Shown piece after piece: positions 45,555-56,700 of a stretch of DNA of 64,000 nucleotides (position 1 is its first letter; each line of letters opens with the position of its first letter). A model generated the notes under the pieces. It had not been told where the DNA came from and ran no database searches. It saw nothing but the letters and a program-made list of their open reading frames with translations. Source of the DNA: Alopecurus myosuroides (Eukaryota > Streptophyta > Magnoliopsida > Poales > Poaceae); assembly GCA_028641055.1 (NCBI GenBank), contig CM054059.1:432640332-432704331 (forward strand), in the 5' to 3' direction. A program made the translations under genes and the position numbers.

Positions 45555-45632
45555 CTTTCGTCCCGGTTGTTGCCACCAACCGGGACGGAAGGGCCTTTCG
45601 TCCCGGTTGTTGCCATCAACCGGGACGGATGC
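45555..45632. repeat. second pair of palindromes in the CACTA element
   Basis: Two adjacent copies, 45555-45593 and 45594-45632: CTTTCGTCCCGGTTG, TTGCCA(C/T), CAACCGGGACGGA. They end immediately before the GC-rich leader region. Confidence 0.9.
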
Positions 45633-45689
45633 TAGATAGATATATACACGTCACCGTCCCTCCTAGTTCCAGACTGCGCGCAGGGAAGA

Positions 45690-46125
45690 AATCAACGCCG
45701 CCAGGCTGCCCATTTTTTCCGTCCCCCCGCGCCGCCCCTCGCCCCCGTCGGCGTCCCCCTCTGTGGCGCCGCCCCTCGGTCCCGTCCCACCCGCTCCGCC
45801 CCTCGGTCGCGTCGCCCCCCGCCGCGCCGCCCCTCGCCCCCGCTCCTCTGCGGCGCCGCCACTCGGTCGCGCCGCTCCTCGCCCCCGTCCTCCTCTGCGG
45901 CGCCGCCACTCGGTCGCGCCGCCACTCGCCACCGCGCCGCCCCTAGCTCGGTCGCGCCGCCCCTCGCCCCCGCGCCGCCCCCGTCGGTGTCCTCCTCTGC
46001 GGCGCGCCCTCGGTCCCGTCGCGCCGCCCCCTCGCCCCCGTCGGCGTCCTCCTCTGCGCACCCGCTGCCCCGCGCCGCCCCTGCCCCCGAGGGGAGGTAA
46101 GGCCTGCCTCCATCTCGCCCTAGCC
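45690..46125 (+). repeat. GC-rich low-complexity region (CGCCGCCCCTCGCCCC)
   Basis: Irregular tandem arrangement of CGCCGCCCCTCG-type words, rich in CpG. It lies upstream of the Ulp1-type gene and may be its 5' leader or promoter region. Long frames through it on both strands are composition effects. Confidence 0.75.
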
Positions 46126-46581
46126 CGGGGCCTTTTTTTTTTTTTTACTTAATTACTGTTTTTTATTAGTGTTACAAAATGTTAGAATTATTAGTTGTAC
46201 GTTTAGAAATTTTAGATTTGTACGTTCAGAATTGATATAGGAAATTTAAGAATGTTAGAATTATTAGTTATGAATGTTAGAAATTTTAGATTTGTACGTT
46301 TAGAATTGATATAGGAAATTTAAGAATGTTCGAAATTTTAGATTTGTATGTTAGAATTATTAATTATAAATGTTAGAAAATTTAATTAAGATAGTGTTAT
46401 AAATTTAAGAATGCTAGAAATGTTATCGTACGTTTAAATATTTCATGAATATGTTGCTATTTTTGTGTATTATCTATAAACAATTTTGATGAAAATAATT
46501 GATCATTAGTTAATTATTATGTATAAGCAATTTTAATGAAATTGATCTGAAATATATATATACTTACTCTTTTTGTATAGT

Positions 46582-49407
46582 ATGGAGCCAAGAGACGAAG
46601 ATGCCGAAAATATGATCGAGGGTTTAATCCGCGGGCCCGACGTAGAGAACGATGTGAGCCAGTGGATGAATGACTCCGGTGAGGGAGATCCGGTGCTCAC
46701 CCAGGGAGACGACTCCGATGAGGGAGAAGCCGACGGCTCCGATATGGGAGCAGCCGACGGCTCCGGTGGAACCATACAAATTACAAACACCGGCTCCGAG
46801 GTGCATATATAGATATGTTAATTAATGAAGCATCCGTTGTCTATATACATGTATTAACAGTCTTTATATTTTTAGCCATCCGGTTCAAGTATATCAACCG
46901 GAAAAAAGACTAAACGAGGCGCAACAAGGAAGTTGAAAGATACAGAAAGATACAGTATCGACACGATCGCAGCAGACGGCGCACCCGAGCTTCCCGCTGA
47001 TGTTGCCCAAAAATTTGTGAAGCAATGCGGAGTGCTAGTTAGAGATCACATCCCGATCACTGTTAATGAGTGGAATAAGCCAAAAGATCCGCGGAAATAA
47101 GGAATTTCATATGTCGGCAAAATAGCCAAAGATCATCTTTTCTCAAAGATTTTGGCTAATTTCAACTTACCCGTGCCGGAGGTGGACGAGAATGAAGCGG
47201 GGGTGAATGAGGCCGATGTTACTAAAATGAAACATGAGATACGGGAAAAGGTCAAAGCGTGGACCCTGAAAAAGATGGCCGAGCAATTCAAAAACTGGAA
47301 GAAAAGATTGAACCTTGATTATGTTAAGAAGAACAAGACTCCTGATTTCACTCAAGGGTATGAGAAAATAAAACCCGTATGGGCAGACTTCGTGAAGTAC
47401 AAGCTGGCAGAGAATGAACTGGAAAGGACAAAAACAAATGAGAAAAACGCTGCTAAAAAGGTATATCACCATGTTATGGGGCAAGGTGGCTACAAGGGTT
47501 CCAGTCCCAAGTGGGACACATGGGAGAACAACCTGCTTCAGAAGGGGATCACTCCCGAGCCGTTCTTGTGGGTCGAGCGGGCAAGGTCATGGTTCTACGT
47601 GCATGGGGGCACGTTGGATGCCGAAGGAAAATCAATATATAACCTAAGGCATAAAGAGAGTACTCTACCCATAGAGAAGCTGAGAGACGCAATAAAGGAC
47701 GTTAAAGATGGGAAGTTCGTGCCAGATAGAGAGAACGACGAGCTCACACGAGCCCTCGGGAATAAGGAACACGCAGGGCGTACACGAGGCACAAAAGGCA
47801 CTCCTCCGTGGAGTGTTGCGTTCGACTCCACCAAAAAGTTATACCCAGATAGAAGCCGTCAACGTAAAAAGGACAAGGAGGCAGCTGAAGCAGAGAATCA
47901 GGCAAACTGGAGGCGTCAACTTGAAGAAATGGTAAAGCTGACACAGGATGTAGCAAAGAAGCAGCAGGACCAAATTAACACACTTAGCCAGCAGATAGTG
48001 TCTACCGGCGCATCAGTACACATGGTAGAAGTTGAAGTTGAGGCTCCCGACGCCGCACATTCTCATCGCAAAAGCAGCGTTGCGTCCACGCAGCTACCGG
48101 GTGATGATGCACCGCCGATGATTCACCCGGTGGATGAGATCACGGAACTGACATCCTGTGAGCTCCACGTGAAGGTCGTCAATATAACCATCAAGGCGGC
48201 GGCCGGCTATGTCTTACCAATTGGCAACGAACCAACTCACCATACTCTTCCGATTCCACGGGGCTACGCTGTTGTTGGGGTCGATGAAGTTGTCAACGGA
48301 TTCGAGCGGGTAAAGCTTGATTTTCCTGAAGGTGAAGACGATGAGTTGACTGAACTCGGAGAAGCCAAGAACTTGACCGTTTTATGGCTAAAGGAATGCA
48401 TTGTGCTCACAAATCAGACGGCAAAGCCATCGAATCCTCGCCTTTCTCCAGTGCAAAAGTCTCCAGCGCGGTCGTTTTCGCAACGCATGCCGTCTCCGGC
48501 GCGGTCGCCTACGCCGTGCACGTCTCCAGCGCGTTCGCCTATGCCGCCGCGTCAGCCTTCTCCGCCCACTAAGTTTCTGCCGAAACGTAAAAAATCACCG
48601 AAACGTCAACGGTCACCCCTCCCGAAGGTACCAAAAGAGGTACCCAAGTTACCTTACGACTATACTCCCGAGGAAAACCAGAAAATCGCAAAGGACCAAT
48701 ACGAGGCGTGGAAATCAAAGCGGAAGGAGAAGCAAAAGCCAGATTTCCCCGAGACCGAAGAAGAGATAGAACGAGCTTGGAAAATGGTGAAGACTCTTCA
48801 TCAACCCGAGCCGAGTCTGTCATCTGACTATGACCGCTCTATTCTGAAATCACACCAGGAAATGGTGCGGTCGACGAAGAGTAGTAGCGCAAGCGGGAAA
48901 AAGGGAAAATCAGTTGCTCAGCTCGGAGAGCAGAAAAAACAATCCACGTCCCCGCTCAAAGTGATTTCCAATACCCAGGTGGGGCCGAGCACTAATATTG
49001 CTGACGAGCATATTGATCCGGAGTTTATAACACTGTAAGCAGACAAGGCAGCTGATGCGGGTTTGTCCATTGCTGAGTATATGCAAACAGTGAACTACTT
49101 CCCCGCAGCTGAATGTGTGTACAAATACCAGTACGGGAAGCCTCTTGTCAAACCCGAGGAGATAAAGGATCTACCAACGAAAATGCGAAGAGTGCATAGT
49201 TGGTATATGGAAGCCGTTGAGGAATCTATGGATTGGATATGTCTCAACGTTAAGGACGAGCACTATGGAAATGGAAATGGATATGTTATGATACAATTTG
49301 AGGAATTGTTTCAGTTATACCAGCAGCAGGCCCTCGACAAATCTATCCTTAGTGCCTATTGTCTGTAAGCACTTATTTTTCTAGCTCACCTCATTCAATT
49401 GCATATT

Positions 49408-49469
<62 letters not shown>

Positions 49470-50464
49470 ACTCATATATTATAATTGCAGAATGAAGATT
49501 CTCGAATGCAAAAGAGGTGGAATCTATGATATTGGGTTCATTGATCCAAATATTATTTTTGAAAAGACTCTTCGGCAATCTCCCAAGGATACAGAAAATA
49601 ATATTCTGAGGGCAATAATATTTAACCAACACCGACGGGAAATACTATTTCCTTACAACTTCAAGTAAGTGTGTTACTCTGTTGTAAACATTCTGTTTTC
49701 CTTACTCGATGTTCATTGTATAATTAATGAGTTATGCGTGCGCAGCTTCCACTATATTCTGCTAATCTTGCAAATTGACAAAGGAAAAGTAATTGTAATG
49801 GACTCAAAACGTAAACCCCTCTCAATGTGGGCTGACATGCAGGAAATGATCCAGCGGTAATTTCAATCTTTATTAATTTTAGTATTTATATATGGCAATA
49901 TATCGACTACTTTGTTTCATTTTCGGATGTCAAGTAATTACTAACTCTTTTTATTCTTTTTCTTTCTCGGGTAGGGTTTGGAAGAGGTTCATAAAGAAGT
50001 CTCCCGGTGAATGGGAAAAACAGCTTACATTTGATGTTGTGCAAGTAAGTACTATCTAGATCCGCGCCCATCTCCTTGATTCTAGTGTCGATACCATTAT
50101 CATGCCTGGTTGATTATTATTTTGATTGAAACAATCTTCTCGTATAGTGCTTGCAACAAGGAGACGGGAATAACTTGTGTGGATACTACGTTTGCGAGTT
50201 CATTCGTCAGACCACATCTCCCAAGGGCAGAAATTTAAAGCAACTTCATGTACGTTAGTCGTCAATTCTTCTTATTACTATCTATTTTAGTTACTTAGTT
50301 TCATATATTTTAGTGACCACTCTTCTTTATATTAGATCGAACGGCTTCGGGACGGTCTTCTACCAAGGGACCGCATACGAGCAATTCAGGAGGAAATTGC
50401 GGGCTTCTTAGATGCAGAGGTCATAAACGTAGATGGAGAGTACCATGCCTCCGGTTGGAACTAA
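46582..50464 (+). pseudogene. CACTA-borne plant-transposase/Ulp1-like cysteine protease gene (7 exons, two stops)
   Basis: Exons: 46582-46800, 46876-49364, 49491-49664, 49746-49856, 49975-50044, 50148-50249, 50336-50464; GT-AG junctions and phases agree. The N-terminus is acidic. The large exon carries the Ptta/En/Spm plant-transposase region (KWDTWENNLLQKGITPEPF, FYVHGGTLDAEGK), a second domain (GYAVVGVDEVVNGFERVKLD) and a Pro/Ser/Arg-rich repeat near 48430-48570 (SPARS). Exons 3-7 form a Ulp1/C48 peptidase: His in NFHYILLIL, Asp in VMDSKRKP, and Gln/Cys in LQQGDGNNLCGYYVCEFI. TAA stops at 47098 and 49036 interrupt the large exon. Such proteins are common passengers in grass CACTA elements; their substrate (SUMO-like?) is unproven. 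Confidence 0.85.
49411..49465. repeat. AT dinucleotide microsatellite in an intron of the Ulp1-like gene
   Basis: Uninterrupted AT/TA for about 55 bp, ending some 25 bp before the exon 3 acceptor. Confidence 0.95.
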
Positions 50465-50739
50465 GTTTGATTTTGTAATACACTCCATCGGTCATGTAAT
50501 ATGATCGATATACTTTGCTTCTGTAATATAAGTGTTTCTTATTCTGCTTTATATACTTATTCACTCGTGCGATCCGGGGGCTCCGTGGAGGGTCCACCGA
50601 GGCTCCTCTCTTCTCGAGGTCCGGGGAGGGGCCGCCAGGAGGTCTGGGGGGCCAAAAAACGGAAATTGTAAATTTCTGCAGCGGCAGAGAAAAGGGCAAA
50701 AGCCCTGCCGCGGCAGAAGGGGCATGCATCCCGGGTCAT

Positions 50740-50932
50740 ATTGAGAACCGGGACTAATAGCCCTGGCCAGGTTCCAGCGCACGGGCCACGTGGTCAGCCC
50801 CATTTGTCCCGGGTCCTGCCACAACCGGGACCAATGGGGAGGGGTATTTGTCCCGGATGCCCCGTCCCGGTTGCACAACCGGGACAAATGGGGGCCTACG
50901 AACCGGGACTAAAGCCCCTGTTTCCACTAGTG
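50740..50932. repeat. right subterminal motif region and TIR of the CACTA element
   Basis: Several TGTCCCGGGT, GTCCCGGTT and AACCGGGAC words in both orientations, then the inverted end TGTTTCCACTAGTG. Mirrors 42462-42740. Confidence 0.75.
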
Positions 50933-50945
50933 CATTGGAGATGCC

Positions 50946-51286
50946 CTTAACGAATCAAACCAAAAGCAACGACATGCATGGTGCTACGTTCCAGAATTAT
51001 TGCACCAACACCAAATAAAACAAAAACCGAAATGAACGGTCAGGGGGTTCAGTGCGTACGTGCCCACGGGTTCGCTTTCTCGTAGGCGGCATGCAGTACC
51101 GAAGGACAAACCACGGCAGGACGTGAGCGAGCAACGGCGCCCTCCATTTCCCCCCCTAGGGCCGTCAGACCGGTGTCCGCAGATTTTGTGGTCGTGCTAG
51201 GTAGCGGCGTCCCCAACCGGCTGCCCTCCAAACGCCAACCATGTTTTCTTTTGATTAAACTATTTTGTATTTGATGAAAACACTCG
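50946..51286. repeat. direct duplication, right copy (~340 bp)
   Basis: TTAACGAATCAAACC to TGATGAAAACACTC, the counterpart of 41890-42245, with a C7 run in place of C26. On its right it continues into the Harbinger remnant; on its left it touches a Tourist-like end. Confidence 0.92.
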
Positions 51287-52398
51287 ATAAACTAGGTAAA
51301 TAATAATTGTACAAACACACAAATAGTTGCATAGTTATTACAATAATTTAAATATTTTAAATTCTTCAAATTCGTACAAACAAATCTTCCTAATCGAACT
51401 ACTCGTTAGCTCTTATAGCCCATAAGTGTGCCACAAGATTAGCCTGAAGTTGATGGTGAACTCACTCGTCACGAATTTCCTGATAAACACTAAGAAAATC
51501 ATCAAACTCAACCGACACGCCTGGTTGTGGATCCGCAAAAGGGACCTGAAAGTCGAATGGCTCATCGAATACCATTCTGATGTCTCGATCTCTCTCGATG
51601 ATCATGTCATGCATGATAATACAAGAGTTCATGGAATCACACATTTGATCTATCGACCAAGATAGACAAGAATACCTTACCACTGCAAACCATGCCTGGA
51701 GTACACCAAATAACCTTTCCACATATTTTCGGACGGCCTCCTATTTCTTTGCAAAAAAGTTATTTGCCTCACCAACAGGGTGACGGATTGTCTTCACAAA
51801 TGTAGACCAATTGGGGTATATGCCATCCGCTAGGTAGTACCCTCTGTCATACTCACGCCCATTGATCGAATAGTTGCAGCTCAGATCATGTCCTTCACAT
51901 AGTCTCTGGAATATAAGAGAGCGTTGCAACACGTTGAGGTCATTGTGAGAACCGGCCATTCCAAAAAAATGAATGCCAAATCCAAAGATCGTAATCAGCG
52001 ACAACTTCAAACACAACAATGCACTTTCCGTGATGACCACCTTTGTACATCCCTTGAACGGCGGTGGTCTCAGACATACGAAGATAGTCATCTAATGAAT
52101 CTGCAACGCTCCATATGTAAGCCATCGTATTGCAGTCCTGAAGAGATGAAAATCCTAGAAGCTCAGTATAGTCTGTTTTCAGCGCAAAGTAGTCATCATA
52201 CTCTTGAACACCGCGCACAATTTGTCTGAAGACATCTCTGTTCATCCAACAACGCCGGCGAAATTCATGAGGTAAGTTTGCCGGTGTGTCCGAGAAATAG
52301 TCGTCCCACGAGAGTCTGTGGTCAGTTTCCATTTGTCGGTTCTTGTTCGCCCGACATCCTTTCCTTGATCCTCCATACTTTGGCTCGGCTGCTGACAC
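51287..52398 (-). pseudogene. PIF/Harbinger transposase remnant
   Basis: Minus-strand blocks in order: 52398-51955 (KGCRANKNRQ, RRRCWMNRDVFRQIV, GFSSLQDC, DSLDDYLRMSETTAVQGMYKG), 52091-51741 after a frameshift (FFGMAGSHNDLNVLQRS, GYYLADGIYPNW) and 51722-51462 after another break (VERLFGVLQAWFAVV, HDMIIERDRD). This is the plant DDE transposase of Harbinger elements. The piece between SETTAVQ and GMYKG, normally about 90 residues with the first catalytic Asp (IDCMHW region), is absent. With its frameshifts and stops it is inactive. 51287-51461 is AT-rich and non-coding. Confidence 0.85.
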
Positions 52399-53523
52399 GA
52401 CATAAACGTATCCCTAATTTCTGATTCTCCATGATCATATTATGCCAATTGCTACATGTTTTCTCCCTTATTTATAGCATTTTCATACGTTTTCCGGGAC
52501 TAACCTATTAACAAGATGCCAAACGCTAGTTCCCTGTTTTCTGCTGTTTTTTGGTTTCAGGAAAGTTGTTCTGGAAACATTCTCGGAATTGGACCCCACA
52601 AAGCCCGAAGTGCCTATTTTCCCCGGAAGCATCCAGAAGACCGAAGGAGAGTCGAAGACGGGCATCAGGGGGGCCACACCATAGGCTGGCGCGGGTCCCC
52701 CTGGTCGCGCCAAGTATGGGTGTGGGGCCCCCTGGCCTCCACCGCCTTTGCCCTATCGCCTAATTACCCCCCCCCGGATGGAAAACCCTAGGCACCTGAT
52801 AAAAAATCCCGAAAAAGTTCCGCCGCCGCCGTCGTCGTCAACCCTAGATTAGGAGCATTCTGGAGATGTTTTCCAGCACCCTGCCGGAGAGGAAATCATC
52901 ACCGGAGGCTTCTACATCACCATGCCTGCCTTCGGAGTGATGTGTGGGTAGTTCATCCCTGGACTACGGGTCCATAGCAGTAGCTAGATGGTTGTCTCCT
53001 CCTCATATGCCTCCATGTTTAGATCTCGTGAGCTTCCTATCATGATCGAGATTGATCTTATGTAATTCTATATGCTGTGTTTGCTGGGATCCGATGAATA
53101 TTGACCTTATGCCAAGTTTATTATAGTCTTTATTGCATATGTTGTTTGTGATCTTGCATGCTTTCCGTTGCTAGTGGTTGCTCTGTCCAAGTAGTTGCTA
53201 GTGTATCTAGGAGGGAGTATTTATGCTAGATAGTGGGTTCATGCCTCCTGTTCGAGTGACAGAAATGTGACGAGGGAGGATGTGTTGTTGCCACTAGGGA
53301 GAAAACAACGGTGAGAGTGTCCGCGTGTATAATCATTGCTTACATTACAGACATTGCTTAATGCGATTATCTGTTGCTTGCAACTTAATACCTAAGGGGG
53401 TTCGGATGATAACCTGAGGGTGGATTATCAGTCATTGATGTAGATGGATTTCGGTCTATGTATTTTGTTGTAATGCCGGCACTAAATATCATAGTAGTCA
53501 TCATGTTATATTGTGCACTACGG
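52399..53523. repeat. unclassified repetitive sequence, no gene seen
   Basis: Contains GTTTTCTGCTGTTTTTTGG, GGGGCCCCCTGGCC and ATCTATGTATT-like text that is familiar from abundant wheat repeats, but no family name can be given. It ends in GCACTACGG directly against the 5' LTR of copia B. No open frame of note. Confidence 0.45.
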
Positions 53524-53748
53524 TGTTAAACGATAAGTTTGACAGCTGTTGTAATCTTTGTAGTTTAGTTGTTTAAACCGTGTGACGTAGATAAGTCGCT
53601 CGGAATTTTCCTTGGGTCTCAAGCTGAGATCGAAACCATGTAACAAACTCTGTAATCCTTGGCCCTCGGGTCCTCTATTTAACACGCAACGCGGCTGATC
53701 TCCAAGGCACGCTTAACACCATCGCCAACCCCATCTAGTGTTTTAACA
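53524..53748 (+). repeat. 5' LTR of copia B
   Basis: 225 bp, TGTTAAACG to TTTTAACA, followed by the primer site. The offset to the LTR of copia A is exactly 38,500 bp. Confidence 0.94.
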
Positions 53749-53780
53749 TGGTATCAGAGCTGAGCCTCTCCACGTCCGTG

Positions 53781-56700
53781 ATGGCCTCAAGCTCCTCCTC
53801 CGGTGCCATAGCCGGCCCCTTCGCCCAGCCGGCCACCGAGAAGCTCTCCAAGGGGAACCATATCCTCTGGAAGGCGCAGGTGATGTCTGCGATCCGGGGC
53901 GCCCAACTCGGCCGATTCATCGACTCCAAGGCCGTCGTCCCCGCGACGTTGATCGACGTCACCAAGGACGGGAAAACTACCCGTGAACCCAATCCTCTGT
54001 TCGAGCAATGGCAAGCTCAAGATCAGCAGGTTCTGCACTTTTTACTGACAACTCTGTCGCGTGAAGTGTTGTCACAGGTGCATGCTGCTGCCACGTCTGC
54101 CGAGCTGTGGAGCGCCGTGGAGGTGCTGTATGCCTCCTGCACCCGCGTCCAGACAGTCAATATCCGTATCGCTCTCGCCACCACACCAAAAGGCAACTCC
54201 ACCATTGCCGAGTACGTGGCCAAGATCAGAGGGCTGACAGACGAGATGGCGGCAGCCGGCAAGAAACTCGACGATGAAGAAATGGTCTCCTACATCCTCG
54301 ACGGGCTGGACGGCGATTACAAATCAATCGTCTCGGCGTTGTGTGCGCGCGTCGAGCCGTTGAGCGTGGCGGAGCTGTATATCCAGCTTCTCAGCCACGA
54401 GATGCGATTGGAACTCCTCCATGGCGCCGACAGCTTCTCAGCAAACGCCACTTTTCGCGGTGGCCGCGGCGGTGGAAACCACGGGAACTTCAACCGTGGT
54501 GGTGGCAACCACCAAGGAGGTGGAGGAGGTGGCCGCCCATCTGGTGGGGGCGGTCAATAGCAACATCGCAACGGCAATGGTGGCCGTGGCGACTTCACCT
54601 CTGGAGGTGGCGGTGGCCGTCAAGGAGGAACCAGTGGCGGGTACGTCAACAACAATAACAAGCCCCGCTGCCAATTATGTGGAAAGAATGGCCACGTCGT
54701 GCAGAAGTGCTGGCAGCGCTTCAACCCCGATTTCACCGGGGTAGTTGAGAAGAGTGCGGGTTCGGCGACAACTTCATCGTCATACGGCGCCGACAGTAAC
54801 CCGTGGCACATCGACACGGGGGATACTGACCATATCACCGGCGACCTGCACAAGCTTACCATCCGTGATAAATACTACGGAAATGAGCAGGTTCACACGG
54901 CCAGCGGGTCAGCTATGGACATCCATCACGTTGGTCATTCTTTGCTTAGTACCCCTGATCGAAATCTCCATATCAAAAATATCTTACATGTTCCACAAGC
55001 CAAAAAGAGTCTTCTTTCCGCACATCGTCTTGCTAAAGATAATCATGCCTTCTTAGAAATTCATCCAACTTCCTTTTTCATCAAGGACCAGGTGTCGAAG
55101 AAAACCCTTCTCAGCGGCAGATGTAGAAGGGGGCTCTATCCTCTTTCGTCCACAACGTCGAGTCCAAGAAAGCATGTTTTTGGTGTCACCAAACCAAGCC
55201 AGGAGAGGTGGCACGCTCGTTTAGGTCATCCATCATCCGTCATCGTCAATAAAGTTATTAGCAAGAATAATTTGCCATGTGCAAGTGTGTCTGTTGATGA
55301 CTCTGTTTGTGATGCCTGTCAAAAAGGCTTGAGTCACCAACTTCCCTATCCTAGGTCATCTAGTGAATCTAGAGCTCCTTTAGAGCTAATTTTTTCCGAT
55401 GTGTGGGGCCATGCCCAAGAGTCTATTGGACGAAAGAGATATTATGTCAGTTTCATTGATGATTTTAGCAAGTTCACTTGGATTTACTTTCTCAAATACA
55501 AATCTGAAGTCTTCCAAAAGTTTCATGAATTTCAGAATCTAGTTTCATGAATTCTTGCTATGCAAACAGATTGGGGTGGTGAGTACGAAAAACTCAACTC
55601 CTTTTCCACTAAAGTTGGTATTTCTCATTATGTCTCATGCCCACATGCTCACCAACAAAATGGTTCCGCGGAACGAAAACATAGGCACACTGTAGAAGTT
55701 GGATTATCTCTCCTTGATCGAGCATCTATGCCTCTTAAGTATTGGGATGAAGCTTTCTATTCTGCCACCTATCTTATAAATCGTACCCCATCAAAAGTTC
55801 TTGATTTTGATACTCCTTTAGAGCGTTTGTTTAAAGAGAAGCCTGATTAGAATGCTCTACGAATTTTTGGGTGCGCGTGTTGGCCGAACCTTCGTCCATA
55901 CAATACTCACAAACTCCAATTTTGATCTAAACAATGTGCCTTCCTTGGCTATAGCCCCTTGCACAAGGGGTTTCGCTCTCTTGATATTTCTAGTGGGCGA
56001 ATTTATATTTCAAGGGACGTTATTTTCGATGAAAATGTTTTCCCGTTTCATTCTCTAAATCCTAATGCCGGTGCTCGGATTCGATATGAAGTTCTTCTAC
56101 CTTTTGATCAAGGGAGAATCAGCAATAATGATCATACGGTAGATGCTCCTATTTTTTCTGACCCTAACGGTGCTGTTTTGGAGTCTCCTTGTGATTTTAT
56201 GCAGCAGCAGATTCCACCTGGGGTGGAACACGAGACATATGCGGGAGATCGCGGAAATCCCGAGAGATTCGGGACATAATCTCCATCAGCGTCGCCTCCA
56301 GCGCAATCTCCCGCCGGATCTGCGCCGCACACGGGCGGATACGTTCTGCACCAACCGCGTCGCGACACGTCGCCAGACAGCGTGTCTGCGTCGCTGCGCA
56401 CCTGCCGCACCGACCGAGGCGAGGCCCACCGGGTGCATGTTGTCCCCCAATCCCCGCGCGAGGCGCGGGATCCGTCGCTTTCGGCGTCCAGGCCCACCGT
56501 TGACATGGCGCCACAAGACGGGCTTATCGGAGGCGCGGACACACACGAAGATTTCCGCGTCAGGGATAGTGGCGCTGGATCTTCTGCGCCAAGTGCAACT
56601 GCGCAACAACCTGTGCCTGAGCCGCGGCATACAAGATCAAAAAGTGGTATATTTAAACCTCTTGTTCCAAAGGATGGTACAATTTGATATACTAAGAAAT

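Larger units (their letters stand above)
42462..50932 (+). mobile_element. CACTA (En/Spm) DNA transposon, 8471 bp
   Basis: Begins CACTAGTGGAAACA and ends TGTTTCCACTAGTG, a perfect 14-bp terminal inverted repeat starting CACTA. It is flanked on both sides by CAT (42459-42461 and 50933-50935), the 3-bp duplication typical of the superfamily. Both ends carry GTCCCGGTT / AACCGGGAC subterminal motifs. Inside are an AP2-domain gene, a minus-strand gene, internal palindrome clusters and a Ulp1/plant-transposase gene. No TNP2-like (DDE) transposase was found, so it is probably non-autonomous. Confidence 0.93.

Noticed and set aside
45485..46152. Long Pro/Arg-rich frames on both strands
   Set aside because: Low-complexity GC-rich sequence gives open frames in all directions; no domain.
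49381..49668. Short frame made of alternating Ile/Tyr
   Set aside because: Translation of the AT microsatellite in an intron.
42462..50932. Search for a TNP2-type transposase in the CACTA element
   Set aside because: No frame on either strand shows its motifs; the long frames are the AP2, Ulp1-type and minus-strand genes or shadows of them.
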